In this document: piece after piece, positions 34,770-44,064 of the stretch
Position numbering within the stretch: position 1 is the stretch's first letter
Layout: the number at the start of each line of letters is the position of its first letter
DNA from: Rhodobiaceae bacterium
Lineage (GTDB): Bacteria; Pseudomonadota; Alphaproteobacteria; Rhizobiales; Tepidamorphaceae
Direction: 5' to 3'
Assembly (NCBI GenBank): GCA_020637895.1
Contig: JACKJP010000002.1
Location: 558,001-622,000, forward strand
DNA length: 64,000 bases
Notes under the pieces: generated by a model
Told to the model about the DNA's origin: nothing
The model's database searches: none
Seen by the model: the letters and a program-made list of their open reading frames with translations, nothing else
Position numbers and translations under genes: made by a program

Positions 34770-35111
34770 TCAGTCGAGAAAGGGATCGAGGCTCGCCGCG
34801 TCGATGGGTTTCCGGATCAGTCCGGCCACCTTCAACCCGTCCATGTGATCGCTAATGCGCTTTTCCGATTCGCCCGTAACGACCACGATGCGCGGCTGAT
34901 GCTTCAGGCCGTTCAGCCACCGTATGAGCTCGCCACCCTTCATGCCCGGCAGACCGAGATCGACAATTACCAGATCGTCAGCGCCGGGTGGCCCCGCGGC
35001 GATGAAACTTTCCGCGTCGCTGTAGACAGAAACTTCGCCGTCATGACCGGCAAAGACCATCCTCAGCGAATCTGCAACGCCGGAGTCGTCTTCGATGATG
35101 TGGACCGCCAT
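34770..35111 (-). CDS. Single-domain response regulator near fixLJ
   Basis: A 113-residue receiver domain from the ATG reading MAVHIIEDDSG. It has the acidic pair EDD, the phosphorylated Asp in VIVDLGLPG (about residue 50), Thr in VVTGES and Lys in IRKPID. There is no output domain. It follows fixJ by about 70 bases on the same strand, so it may compete for phosphate from FixL, as known single-domain regulators do; this is inference. Confidence 0.88.
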   Translation of the reverse strand: MAVHIIEDDSGVADSLRMVFAGHDGEVSVYSDAESFIAAGPPGADDLVIVDLGLPGMKGGELIRWLNGLKHQPRIVVVTGESEKRISDHMDGLKVAGLIRKPIDAASLDPFLD

Positions 35112-35184
35112 GGTACGCAGAACCCGGATTTCCCCCTGATGCTTGAACAATCAGGTATTGGAAAGAGGCATACCTTGAGGCAGA

Positions 35185-35793
35185 TCAAATCCGTGCCATG
35201 ACGATCCGCACGAGGTCGGCGGCATTGCGCGCGCCGAGCTTCTCCATGATCCGCGCCCGATGCACCTCGATCGTGCGCGGGCTGATGCCAAGCGAGCGAC
35301 CGGCTTCCTTGTTGGAAGCGCCGGCAGTGATGAGCGTCACCACTTCGCGTTCGCGCGGTGTCAGCTGATCGGCGCCCGGTACGCCGTTCAGATCGATATC
35401 CGCCGGGTCGTTCGCCCGCTCCCGCCGAACTGCGGTCGCCTCACGGATCTGGGACACGACATGGTCGGCATTGAAGGGCTTTTCGATGAAATCGTGCGCG
35501 CCCTGCTTGATGGCGTTTACGGCCATGGGAATATCGCCCTGACCCGAGATCACAAATATGGGGGCCGGATAATGCTGGGCATCGATTTCGCGCAGTACGT
35601 CAAACCCTGACTTGCCGGGCATGTGAACATCAAGGATGACGGGCGCCGGCCCAAGCGCGGCAACATCGGAGATGAACGTCGCAGGATCCTGATAGGCGCG
35701 AACGTCGAATCCTTCTATCGAGAAGACCATGCCAAGGGCATCAAGAATTGCTGCGTCATCATCTACGAGATAGATGAGCTCTTGCGACATCAC
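35185..35793 (-). CDS. fixJ: Response regulator FixJ
   Basis: A 202-residue regulator with an N-terminal receiver (VDDDAA, phosphorylated Asp in VILDVHMPGKSG, Lys in FIEKPF) and a C-terminal LuxR-type helix-turn-helix (LTPREREVVTLITAGASNK and GISPRTIEVHRARIMEK). The close match to FixJ and the position just after a FixL-like kinase support the name. FixJ normally activates fixK; the fixK-type gene is 7 kb away. Confidence 0.93.
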   Translation of the reverse strand: MMSQELIYLVDDDAAILDALGMVFSIEGFDVRAYQDPATFISDVAALGPAPVILDVHMPGKSGFDVLREIDAQHYPAPIFVISGQGDIPMAVNAIKQGAHDFIEKPFNADHVVSQIREATAVRRERANDPADIDLNGVPGADQLTPREREVVTLITAGASNKEAGRSLGISPRTIEVHRARIMEKLGARNAADLVRIVMARI

Positions 35794-35835
35794 TCCACCC
35801 TCTTGCCGGTAGATTATTATCTGGTTGATGCAATC

Positions 35836-36921
35836 CTAAGCAGAATTTCCCGCAGCCGGCAAATAGAGTGAGAAAGTCGCGCCCCTGCCATTTCCACCGG
35901 GTTCAACCTCAAGTTCACCACCGTGATTTTGTGCAATCGAACGCGAAATTGCGAGCCCCAGCCCCATGCCGTTGGACTTGCTCGTTGCGAATGCGTGGAA
36001 AAGGTCGGGAATGATTTCGGGCGCGATCCCCGGGCCGTTGTCGCAAATGGAATACACAACCCGGTCCCCGCTTCGGAAAATCCGGGTGCGAATGATCCGC
36101 CGCTGTTTGCCCGCCACGGCCTCCAGTGCATTTCGAACGAGATTGACGATGATCTGCTGAATCTGAACCGGGTCCACAAGAACGTCCGGTAGGTCCGGTT
36201 CGACCTCGCCATGCCACTCCACCTTCTGGCTTAGCTTGCCGATATTGGCGAACTCCGTCGCCTCCCGGGCGGTCGTCGCCAGCGACACGGGACGCTTCTC
36301 CGTCTCGCGCTTTTCGACAAACCGGCGAATGCGCTGAATGATGTCGCCTGCCCGGCCCGATTCCCGCAGCGCCTTGTCGCAGATCTCGCGCAGTACCGCC
36401 TGCGCAGACGCTTCGGATGAACTGCGATCGAGCGCCCTGAGCCCCGCCTGCAGGTAAAGGGTCAAGGCGGTCAGTGGCTGGTTCAGTTCATGGGCGAGCG
36501 CTGCTCCCATTTCATCCAGCGCGTTCACGCGGGCGATATGGATCAGCTGGTCCTGCAGTTCCTTGATGCGCGTTTCCGATGCGCGCTGCTCCCTGAGGTC
36601 GCGCAGTATGCCGATGAACTGGCGTCCGTCCGGCGTACCGGCTTCGCCGACTGAAAGCTCGAGCGGAAATTCGGTGCCGTCCTTGTGCCGGCCTTCCACG
36701 GCACGGCCGATGCCGATGATTTTGCGCTCGCCGGTATCGAGATAGTCGGAAATGTATGTGTCGTGCGCCTCGCGGTCGGCCGCAGTCATGATCATGCGGA
36801 CATTCTGGCCCAATGCGTCTTCGGCCGTGTAGCCGAACATCGCTTCGCAGGCCTTGTTGTAGACGAGGATCTTGCCCCGCTGATCGATGACGATGATGCC
36901 CTGGACCGCCGTATCGAGCAC
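35836..36921 (-). CDS. fixL: Haem-PAS oxygen sensor kinase FixL
   Basis: A sensor kinase of 361 residues from the GTG used here. The PAS domain keeps the haem ligand His in REAHDTYISDY and the Arg-rich IIGIGRAVEGRHKDGTEF region that contacts bound oxygen in FixL. The kinase part has the phosphorylated His in ALAHELNQPLTAL and ATP-site motifs NALEAV, DNGPGI and GMGLGLAI. No membrane segments are present, as in soluble FixL. The GTG start cuts into the first PAS helix; an AGGAGG at 36978-36983 lies eight bases before an in-frame ATT at 36967-36969, which would add 16 residues. It is upstream of fixJ by 42 bases. Confidence 0.92.
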   Translation of the reverse strand: MLDTAVQGIIVIDQRGKILVYNKACEAMFGYTAEDALGQNVRMIMTAADREAHDTYISDYLDTGERKIIGIGRAVEGRHKDGTEFPLELSVGEAGTPDGRQFIGILRDLREQRASETRIKELQDQLIHIARVNALDEMGAALAHELNQPLTALTLYLQAGLRALDRSSSEASAQAVLREICDKALRESGRAGDIIQRIRRFVEKRETEKRPVSLATTAREATEFANIGKLSQKVEWHGEVEPDLPDVLVDPVQIQQIIVNLVRNALEAVAGKQRRIIRTRIFRSGDRVVYSICDNGPGIAPEIIPDLFHAFATSKSNGMGLGLAISRSIAQNHGGELEVEPGGNGRGATFSLYLPAAGNSA

Positions 36922-36998
36922 CGACGCCAGACGGGCTTTTGAAACCGCATCGTTCTCGGACGTCGGAATGGCCGGATCCTCCTGAAACCTGTCGAAAC

Positions 36999-37034
36999 GC
37001 AGGAGCGGGCCGGTCCCTACCGGCCCGCTCCTGC
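36999..37034 (-). terminator. Hairpin between mscL and fixL
   Basis: A perfect 16-base-pair stem (36999-37014 with 37019-37034) with a 4-base loop starts 7 bases after the mscL stop. The following sequence is only GTTTCG, so it is a very stable hairpin without a full U-tract. It may stop or attenuate mscL readthrough into fixL. Confidence 0.65.
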
Positions 37035-37041
37035 AATATTT

Positions 37042-37467
37042 CTATTTGCGCTTGGCCAGGAGATCGCGGATTTCGGTCAGAAGTGCCTGATCCTTTGTCG
37101 GCGCCGGCGCAGCCTCTGGCGCCGGTTCTTCCTTGCGCCTCAGCGAGTTTACCGCCTTCACCATCAGGAAGATGATCCATGCGAGAATGATAAAGTTGAC
37201 GATCGCCGTGATGAACGCGCCATAGGCGAGCACTGAACCCTGCTCGCGCGCCGCGTCCAGGGTCGAAGCCGTCACGCCGCCCGACAGGGGTAGAAAATAG
37301 TCAGAGAAATCGAAGCCGCCGAAAATCGCGCCGACAACCGGCATGATGACGTCGTCTGTAAGCGACTTGACGATGGTGCCGAACGCGCCGCCGATGATGA
37401 CGCCGACGGCGAGGTCCATGACATTGCCGCGGGCAATGAATTCCTTGAATTCCGAGCCGATTGACAT
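37042..37467 (-). CDS. mscL: Large-conductance mechanosensitive channel MscL
   Basis: A 141-residue inner-membrane channel from the ATG reading MSIGSEFKEFIARGNV, which is the conserved N-terminus. Two membrane helices are visible (about 17-45, DLAVGVIIGGAFG..., and about 75-105), followed by the C-terminal helix ending LLTEIRDLLAKRK. MscL opens under membrane tension to release solutes during hypo-osmotic shock. Confidence 0.96.
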   Translation of the reverse strand: MSIGSEFKEFIARGNVMDLAVGVIIGGAFGTIVKSLTDDVIMPVVGAIFGGFDFSDYFLPLSGGVTASTLDAAREQGSVLAYGAFITAIVNFIILAWIIFLMVKAVNSLRRKEEPAPEAAPAPTKDQALLTEIRDLLAKRK

Positions 37468-37549
37468 TGGGGTATCCTCCCGAATCTGGTTTCCGCCGGG
37501 GTCAGGATACACCGCGCACAAAGCATGGTGAGAAAAATATACCGCCCCG

Positions 37550-39673
37550 TCAGCTCATCAGGTCGCGTGCAAGATGCGCGATGTTGCCGAGCGACGACAG
37601 CGCCTCACGCAGCGCGCTTTGCTGTGCCGGCTTGAGCTTTTTGGGGTCGATCGCATTGCCCGGCGGCAGTCCCTCTGCAATGTCGTCGAGCTGCTGGGCG
37701 ACGATAAGGTCCATCAGCATCGCGTGCACGCGAATGAGATTGCCGAGATCCTGCGCGCCGCCGATTTCCCTTGCCAGCAACCCTTCCAGCCTCGCACGGG
37801 TGGAGCGCTCGGCTACGCTGTGCCTGATGGCAAGAGCACGGGCGAGCGTAACGATGGGGAAAAGCCCTCCCTTCTTGAGGTCGACACGGCCGTTTTCGGT
37901 CCGGATACCGCCAAAGAAGCCGACCGGGGGTGAGTAGTCTTCCGCCTGCTTTGCCAGCAGCTGCGCAAAGAGCTTCTCGCCGCCCGCCGCTTCGTGAGCC
38001 GTGTTCCACAGTTGCCGCGCAAGCGCCGCGTCGCCGTGCACGGCCCGGAAATCGTAGAAGATATCCACATTCAGCAGATCCTCCGGCCGGGAGCGGCGAA
38101 TCCAGTCGGCAATCGTTTCCTCCCATTCGCCGAGCGTCCGCCTCCACACCGGCTGCGAGGCCATGATGCCGCCCTTGCAATAGGGAATGCCAACCGCGTT
38201 GAGTGTATCGGCAACACGCGTTGCCAGATCGGCGAACCACAGGTCGGCCTCGTCTCGCCTTTCCGTATTGGCGTAGACGATTGCATTGTCCTGATCGGGT
38301 GCGAGCATGCTTTCGCCGCGGCCGCCGGAGCCAAGAACGAGGAGCGCGTAAGGGACCGGCGCCTCGCCCTTGCCTTCCGCCTTCATCGCCGCCACCGCGA
38401 GTTCGGCGGCCCGCCGGGTGATGGCGCCGAGTTCACGGCTGACGATGCCTGCGATTTCCCGGCCGTCGGCCCCTTCGGCAAGCAGGCCCCGGGCAATCAG
38501 CGGGAGCCTGGCCCAGGCCGCGCCCAGTTGGCCAAGCCCTGCGGCGCTGTCGATCTCGTCGCCGAGCGATATCGCATCCGTCGCGCGCAACCTGAGAAGG
38601 TCTCGCTGGCTGAGCACGCCGACAACGATGCCGTCCTCGTTCTTGACGCCGAGATGACGGATGTTGCGTCGGCTCATGCGGCCGATCGCACGGTAGAGAT
38701 ACGCATCCTCGTAGACGCATTCGACCGGTCGTGAGGCGATTTCCGATATGGGCCGCTGAAACGCCGATGCACCATCGCGAGCCAGCGCGCGGAGAAGGTC
38801 GCGCTCCGTCACAATGCCGGCGTCCGCGGCCTCCGGTTCGCTCCTTTCGCTCACGATCGCCGCGCTGATGCGCTTGTCGGCAAGCAGCGTCAAAGCCTGC
38901 TGGATGGATGCGTTGCCGGAAATCGCGATCGGCGGGCGGCTCATCACCTCGCCGGCACGATGGCGATAGGGATAGGCATCGAGGCGCGCGAGCGCCTTTT
39001 CGCTGAGTGAAACCTTGCGGTCGCTGACCGGCTCGGCCCAGCCTGCCCGGTAATGCTCATCCAGGATTTCGGTCATGCCGCGGCAGGCGGCCTCGGCCTC
39101 CGCGAGCGTGCGAATATTGCGTTCGCGCAGATACGGAACGAGCGCCAGAAAGACGCCTGCGGTCGTCAACGCGTCGCCCATGGCGCTATGGCGCTCTGTA
39201 ACGGTAACCCCGAGCCGCGCGGCGACGGTATCGAGCGAATGTTCGGGCATGTCCGGCAGCGCGATGCGCGACAGGATGGCGGTACAGAGTGTTCGCGGGC
39301 GATGGAACGGCAAGCCGGCGAGCTTGTGCTCGCGCTCGAGTATGGCGATATCGAAACCGATCGAATGGCCGACCAGGATGCGATCCTGAATGAAGGATTC
39401 CAGCGCGCCCGAGATGGCCGCGAAGGACGGACTGTCGGACACCATGGCGTCATCTATGTGGTGGACGGCGGTCGAACCCGGAGGAATGGACACGCCCGGA
39501 TTCACCAGTGTCTGGAACGTTTCAGCCGCGTCGACAACGCCTTCATGGATCGCCAGGGCGCCGACCTGGATCAGCCTTGCCGTTTTCGTGTCCAGGCCCG
39601 TCGTCTCGGTATCGAGCGACACCGCGTCAATCGAAATCAGCGGTGTCGCGCTGAGCCGCGTCGCCTTTTTCAT
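37550..39673 (-). CDS. DnaQ-like exonuclease - CBS pair - DUF294 nucleotidyltransferase fusion
   Basis: A 707-residue soluble protein with three modules. Residues about 10-180 form a DEDD exonuclease with DTETTGLD, GHSIGFDIAIL and HSAMGDAL. Two CBS domains follow (about 235-375: RAGEVMSRPPIAI, GIVTERDLLRAL, GVLSQRDLLRL). The last part (about 400-700) is DUF294 with the nucleotidyltransferase signature LGSGGRGESML and a DQDNAIVY acidic pair, then the DUF294 C-terminal domain. CBS pairs usually bind adenosyl ligands. Such proteins are annotated as signal transduction proteins without proven activity. The combination links nucleic-acid trimming and nucleotidyl transfer in one chain. Confidence 0.88.
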   Translation of the reverse strand: MKKATRLSATPLISIDAVSLDTETTGLDTKTARLIQVGALAIHEGVVDAAETFQTLVNPGVSIPPGSTAVHHIDDAMVSDSPSFAAISGALESFIQDRILVGHSIGFDIAILEREHKLAGLPFHRPRTLCTAILSRIALPDMPEHSLDTVAARLGVTVTERHSAMGDALTTAGVFLALVPYLRERNIRTLAEAEAACRGMTEILDEHYRAGWAEPVSDRKVSLSEKALARLDAYPYRHRAGEVMSRPPIAISGNASIQQALTLLADKRISAAIVSERSEPEAADAGIVTERDLLRALARDGASAFQRPISEIASRPVECVYEDAYLYRAIGRMSRRNIRHLGVKNEDGIVVGVLSQRDLLRLRATDAISLGDEIDSAAGLGQLGAAWARLPLIARGLLAEGADGREIAGIVSRELGAITRRAAELAVAAMKAEGKGEAPVPYALLVLGSGGRGESMLAPDQDNAIVYANTERRDEADLWFADLATRVADTLNAVGIPYCKGGIMASQPVWRRTLGEWEETIADWIRRSRPEDLLNVDIFYDFRAVHGDAALARQLWNTAHEAAGGEKLFAQLLAKQAEDYSPPVGFFGGIRTENGRVDLKKGGLFPIVTLARALAIRHSVAERSTRARLEGLLAREIGGAQDLGNLIRVHAMLMDLIVAQQLDDIAEGLPPGNAIDPKKLKPAQQSALREALSSLGNIAHLARDLMS

Positions 39674-39773
39674 GCGCTTTCTCCCCCTCGCGTCACGCTT
39701 CCCTGGTGCGGACGCCCGGAAGGATTATGACCTGCTTCTGGCGCTTTTCACATTGCGGCAGATCACGCCGCCG

Positions 39774-40385
39774 CTAGGCCTGATCGAGAAGAACGCTCAC
39801 CAGTCGCTCCGGTCGCAGCCGCCGGCGGTTGGTCTCGTAGATGCTCGCCAGATTCATGCGCAGGTGGTTGTGCACCAGCATCCGGTCGTGGCCGCGCAGT
39901 TCCTTGTGAATGGGAAGCAGGTCGAAGAACTGGTCGAAGGTCGCGTCCGGGATATGTTTGAAGGGATGGGGTGGAGCAAGGCGCAACGGACGCAGCCTTG
40001 CTTCAAGCCAGTCTCGCTTCACCGCCCAGAAGTCCGCCGGCTCGCCTTCCGGTACCGGATATCGCTCCAACACCGTTTTCGCCACATCGATCAGCGCCTC
40101 GTGGGCTTCGGGTGTGCGCCCTCTTTCGTCGTCGCGAAGGACGGCATCGATCATTTCCGTCACATTGCCGAGGGCGATCGGAAAACTGTTCCAGCGCGAA
40201 CTTTCGATTGCCGCGACGAAGGCCTTTTCCTTGAACAGGTGCTGCCAGTTGGAGCCGGCACGGGCCCTTGAATATTCAAAGATCGCCTTCTGGGTCAAAA
40301 ACGCGGCATGGCTGTCGAGAAAGTCGGCGAGCGCCTCGCGCGTCTCGATCTCGGGCTTGCGCCGGAACATCTGCAGAAGGCCCAT
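39774..40385 (-). CDS. Conserved hypothetical soluble protein
   Basis: A 203-residue protein from the ATG reading MGLLQMFRRKPE; the longer open frame upstream overlaps the start region of the divergent kinase gene and looks non-coding. It is mostly helical, with FLTQKAIFEYSRARAGSNWQ in pieces, DFWAVKRDWLEARLRPL and LRMNLASIYETNRRRL. I recall this type from other rhizobia as an unnamed protein. It is divergent from the CrbS-like kinase gene with about 150 bases between. Confidence 0.75.
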   Translation of the reverse strand: MGLLQMFRRKPEIETREALADFLDSHAAFLTQKAIFEYSRARAGSNWQHLFKEKAFVAAIESSRWNSFPIALGNVTEMIDAVLRDDERGRTPEAHEALIDVAKTVLERYPVPEGEPADFWAVKRDWLEARLRPLRLAPPHPFKHIPDATFDQFFDLLPIHKELRGHDRMLVHNHLRMNLASIYETNRRRLRPERLVSVLLDQA

Positions 40386-40537
40386 CTGCGCCTGCCTTTC
40401 GCTACTTTCACACCAAATCGCTGGACAAGCCTGCCCGATTGCTCTGGACTGAATATCCGCAAAATGTGCCGTCGGACAAGCGACCCGTCGCGGTGCGGTA
40501 CTGATATCGGGGCAATAGCGGGGGAGGCGCGCAAGAA

Positions 40538-43500
40538 GTGCAGGGTTGGGTCGTCGTTGCCGCGGCTGTGCTTTATCTGGGATTTCTGTTCCTAGTCGCC
40601 ACCTATGGCGACAGGGCGGCCCAGAAGGGTGCTTGGCTGCGCGGACGACCGCTGATCTATGCACTCAGTCTTTGTGTCTACTGCACCTCGTGGACATTCT
40701 TTGGCAGCGTCGGACTGGCCTCGGTCCAGGGGCTGGATTTCCTGACCATCTATATCGGCGCGGGCCTGATGATCGGCGCCGGCTATCCGCTGCTGCTGCA
40801 TGTGACCCGTCTGGCGAAGCGCCACAACATCACATCGATCGCCGACTTCATGGCCGCGCGCTACGGCAAGAGCCCCGCTGTCGCGGCGACGGTCACCATC
40901 ATCGCGCTTATCGGCGTCGTTCCTTATATCGCGCTCCAGCTGAAGGCCGTATCCGCATCGGTCGGGACGATGGCCGGGTATATTTCAACGCCCGATTATT
41001 TCTCCGGACCGCCGGTCATCGCCGATATATCGTTGCTCGTCGCCATCGCGCTGGCCATGTTCGCAATTCTGTTCGGCACCCGCCATGCCGACGCGACCGA
41101 ACACCAGCACGGCATGATGCTGGCAGTTGCCACGGAATCGATCGTCAAGATTCTCGCATTTCTCGTCGGCGGGCTGTTCGTCACCTACGGCATGTTCGAC
41201 GGCATCGGCGATATCTGGGAGCGGGCCACCGCAACGCAGGTCATCGCGCCGCTGTTTACCCGAACTCTCGAAGGCGGCACGTGGATCACGATGCTGTTCC
41301 TGAGCGCGACGTGCATTCTTCTGCTGCCCCGGCAGTTCCACGTCGCGGTCGTGGAGAACAATTCGCCCCGTGAGATCCGCCTCGCGGCATGGGTGTTCCC
41401 GCTCTACCTGATCATCATCAACATTTTCGTCGTCCCCATTGCCATTGCGGGAACTTTGACCTTCGGCACCGGGGTCGTCGATGCCGACATGTTCGTTCTT
41501 GCGTTACCGATGCTGGCGAACGCCAACGCGGTGACGCTCGCGGTCTTCATTGGCGGCCTCTCGGCCGCCACGGCGATGGTCATCGTTGCCAGCGTCGCGC
41601 TCGCGATCATGGTCTGCAACGATCTGGTCGTGCCGATGCTGCTGCGCCGGCGCGGCATGCTGATGGCCAACAGCGGCGACATCCCGCGCATGCTGCTCAA
41701 CATCAGGCGCATCGCGATTCTTGCGATTCTACTGCTCGGCTTTGCCTATTACCGGCTTGTCGGCAACACCGCCGCGCTTGCTTCCATCGGCCTGCTTTCG
41801 TTCGCGGCAATCGCGCAGCTGGCGCCGGCCTTCTTCATCGGGCTGATCTGGCGGCGGGCAACGGCACGCGGCGCGCTTGCCGGCATGATCTGCGGTTTCG
41901 CAGTCTGGGCCTACACGCTGCTCCTGCCGAACTTCGCGGCTTCCGGTCTGATCGACCCAACGTTCCTTAACGAGGGGCCGATGGGTATCGCGTTCCTGCG
42001 ACCGCAGACGCTGTTCAACATCGATTTCGCACCATTGCCGCACGGCGTCTTCTGGAGCCTGCTCGTCAATGTCCTTGCATTATCGATCGTCTCGCTGCTG
42101 TCGTCACAAAGCCCTGTCGAGCGCCTGCAGGCAAACAATTTCGTACCGCTCGATCTGACACCGCTGCCGCAGACGCGGCGCTATCCGGGCGCGCGGGTCA
42201 AGATCGAGGAGGTGCAGGATACGGTCGGGCGGTATATCGGCCACGACCGGGCAGCGCGCGCTTTTGAGTCCTACGCGCAGGACCATAATCTCGATCTGAA
42301 GGATACATCTGTCGAGGCCGATATCGGCCTGCTGCGCCATGCCGAATTCCTGCTGGCGAGCTCGATCGGCGCGGCCTCCGCACGCCTCGTGCTTTCGCTC
42401 CTGCTGCAGCGCCATGTGGTGGGGGATGTCGAAGCGATGCGCCTCCTCGACGATGCCTCGACGGCGCTCCAGTACAATCGCGACATCATGCAGTCGGCGC
42501 TCGACAACGTCCGCCACGGCATTGCCGTCTATGACGAAAATCTGTCGCTGATCATGTGGAACAGGCAGTTGCGCGCAATTCTCGACCTGCCCGCGGATAT
42601 GGGCCGGATCGGCATCACGCTTGCCGACATGATCCGCTATATGGCCGAACGGGGCGATTTCGGCGAAGGCGATCCGGTGCGCATTTCCGACACCCGCGTC
42701 GAGCTCGTGATCAACAGCAAGGACAGGCTGCACGAACGCCTTGCCGACGGCCGCGTGCTGGAGTTCAGCACCGATATCATGCCCGGCGGCGGCTTCGTCA
42801 TCGCCGTCACCGACATTACCGAATCGGTGGACGCGGCCGAAGCATTGGCCCGGTCGAACGAGACCCTCGAGCGCAGGGTGGCGGAACGGACGGCGGAACT
42901 GACGCGGCTCAATACCGAGCTGGAAAAAGCCAAATCGGATGCCGAGGAGGCCAATTTCGGCAAGACCCGGTTCCTCGCCGCCGCCAGCCATGACCTGCTG
43001 CAGCCGCTCAATGCCGCGCGGCTCTATGCCGCCTCGCTGGCCGAGATCAGGCTCGCGGAGCCGGCAGACGGCCTGACACGCAATATCGATGCGTCGCTCA
43101 ATGCCGTGGAAGACATTCTGGGCGCGATTCTCGATATTTCACGGCTTGATGCCGGGCGGATGAAGCCGGAACTGACTGTCTTCAACCTCAACGACGTGAT
43201 CACCCAGCTTGGTGTGGAGTTCGGACCGCTGGCGCGGGAGCGGGGAATCGAGCTGCGGCTCGTGCCCTGCAACCTGACGGTTCGAAGCGATCGACGGCTG
43301 CTCAGCCGGATGATGCAGAACCTCGTCTCCAACGCGATCAAATATACGCGGCGCGGACGGGTGCTTGTCGGTTGCAGGCGAAGCGGCAGCCGCGTGCGGA
43401 TCAACGTCGTCGATACGGGACCCGGCATTCCCGCGTCCAAGCAACGCATCATCTTCCGCGAGTTCCAGCGACTTGACGAAGGCAGCGCCCAGGCCAAGGG

Positions 43501-44062
43501 CCTTGGATTGGGCCTGTCGATCGTCGAACGCGTCGGCAAGGTTCTTAAGCATCCCGTGACCGTGAACTCCAAGGTCGGTCACGGCTCGGTATTTTCAGTC
43601 GAGATTCCCCTGAGCAACGTCGCGGCGCTTCCGTCCACCGATGCCGCACCGCCGCCCTCGCCGCTGGCGCGACTGGCCGGGCGACGTGTTCTTTGCGTCG
43701 ATAACGAAGATCGCATTCTTGAAGGCATGCGATCGCTGCTGGGCGCATGGGAATGCGAAGTCATGACGGCGCCGGGCATTTCGGCGGCCAACCGGCTGCT
43801 TCGCGAAAACCGGCAGCCGCCGGACATCATCCTGATGGACTATCACCTGGACGGCGCAAACGGCCTCGACGCGATTACCGATCTTCGCTGGAAATTCGGC
43901 CCCGATATTCCTGCCATTCTCATTACCGCAGACAGGACGCCCGCGATCCGCCAGGCGGCACGCGAGCGCGATATCGCCGTTCTCAACAAGCCGGTGCGGC
44001 CTGCCGCGCTACGCGCCCTGATGTCGCAACAATTGCGCACACCGGTCAGCGCTGCGGGCTGA
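40538..44062 (+). CDS. CrbS/MxtR-like hybrid sensor kinase with transporter, STAC, PAS and receiver
   Basis: A 1174-residue inner-membrane sensor. Residues about 1-510 form a 12-13 helix sodium/solute symporter-like domain, followed by a helical STAC-type linker (about 555-625, GHDRAARAFESYA and IGAASARLVLSLLL), a PAS domain (about 650-765), a coiled coil, HisKA with H818 in AAASHDLLQPLNAARLY, HATPase with NLVSNAIKYT and DTGPGI, and a receiver with D1101 in IILMDYHLDG. The start is GTG. This architecture is that of CrbS/MxtR, which control acetate use with a LuxR-type partner; such a partner is encoded tail to tail and a symporter pair follows. Confidence 0.9.
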   Translation: MQGWVVVAAAVLYLGFLFLVATYGDRAAQKGAWLRGRPLIYALSLCVYCTSWTFFGSVGLASVQGLDFLTIYIGAGLMIGAGYPLLLHVTRLAKRHNITSIADFMAARYGKSPAVAATVTIIALIGVVPYIALQLKAVSASVGTMAGYISTPDYFSGPPVIADISLLVAIALAMFAILFGTRHADATEHQHGMMLAVATESIVKILAFLVGGLFVTYGMFDGIGDIWERATATQVIAPLFTRTLEGGTWITMLFLSATCILLLPRQFHVAVVENNSPREIRLAAWVFPLYLIIINIFVVPIAIAGTLTFGTGVVDADMFVLALPMLANANAVTLAVFIGGLSAATAMVIVASVALAIMVCNDLVVPMLLRRRGMLMANSGDIPRMLLNIRRIAILAILLLGFAYYRLVGNTAALASIGLLSFAAIAQLAPAFFIGLIWRRATARGALAGMICGFAVWAYTLLLPNFAASGLIDPTFLNEGPMGIAFLRPQTLFNIDFAPLPHGVFWSLLVNVLALSIVSLLSSQSPVERLQANNFVPLDLTPLPQTRRYPGARVKIEEVQDTVGRYIGHDRAARAFESYAQDHNLDLKDTSVEADIGLLRHAEFLLASSIGAASARLVLSLLLQRHVVGDVEAMRLLDDASTALQYNRDIMQSALDNVRHGIAVYDENLSLIMWNRQLRAILDLPADMGRIGITLADMIRYMAERGDFGEGDPVRISDTRVELVINSKDRLHERLADGRVLEFSTDIMPGGGFVIAVTDITESVDAAEALARSNETLERRVAERTAELTRLNTELEKAKSDAEEANFGKTRFLAAASHDLLQPLNAARLYAASLAEIRLAEPADGLTRNIDASLNAVEDILGAILDISRLDAGRMKPELTVFNLNDVITQLGVEFGPLARERGIELRLVPCNLTVRSDRRLLSRMMQNLVSNAIKYTRRGRVLVGCRRSGSRVRINVVDTGPGIPASKQRIIFREFQRLDEGSAQAKGLGLGLSIVERVGKVLKHPVTVNSKVGHGSVFSVEIPLSNVAALPSTDAAPPPSPLARLAGRRVLCVDNEDRILEGMRSLLGAWECEVMTAPGISAANRLLRENRQPPDIILMDYHLDGANGLDAITDLRWKFGPDIPAILITADRTPAIRQAARERDIAVLNKPVRPAALRALMSQQLRTPVSAAG

Positions 44063-44064
44063 GT

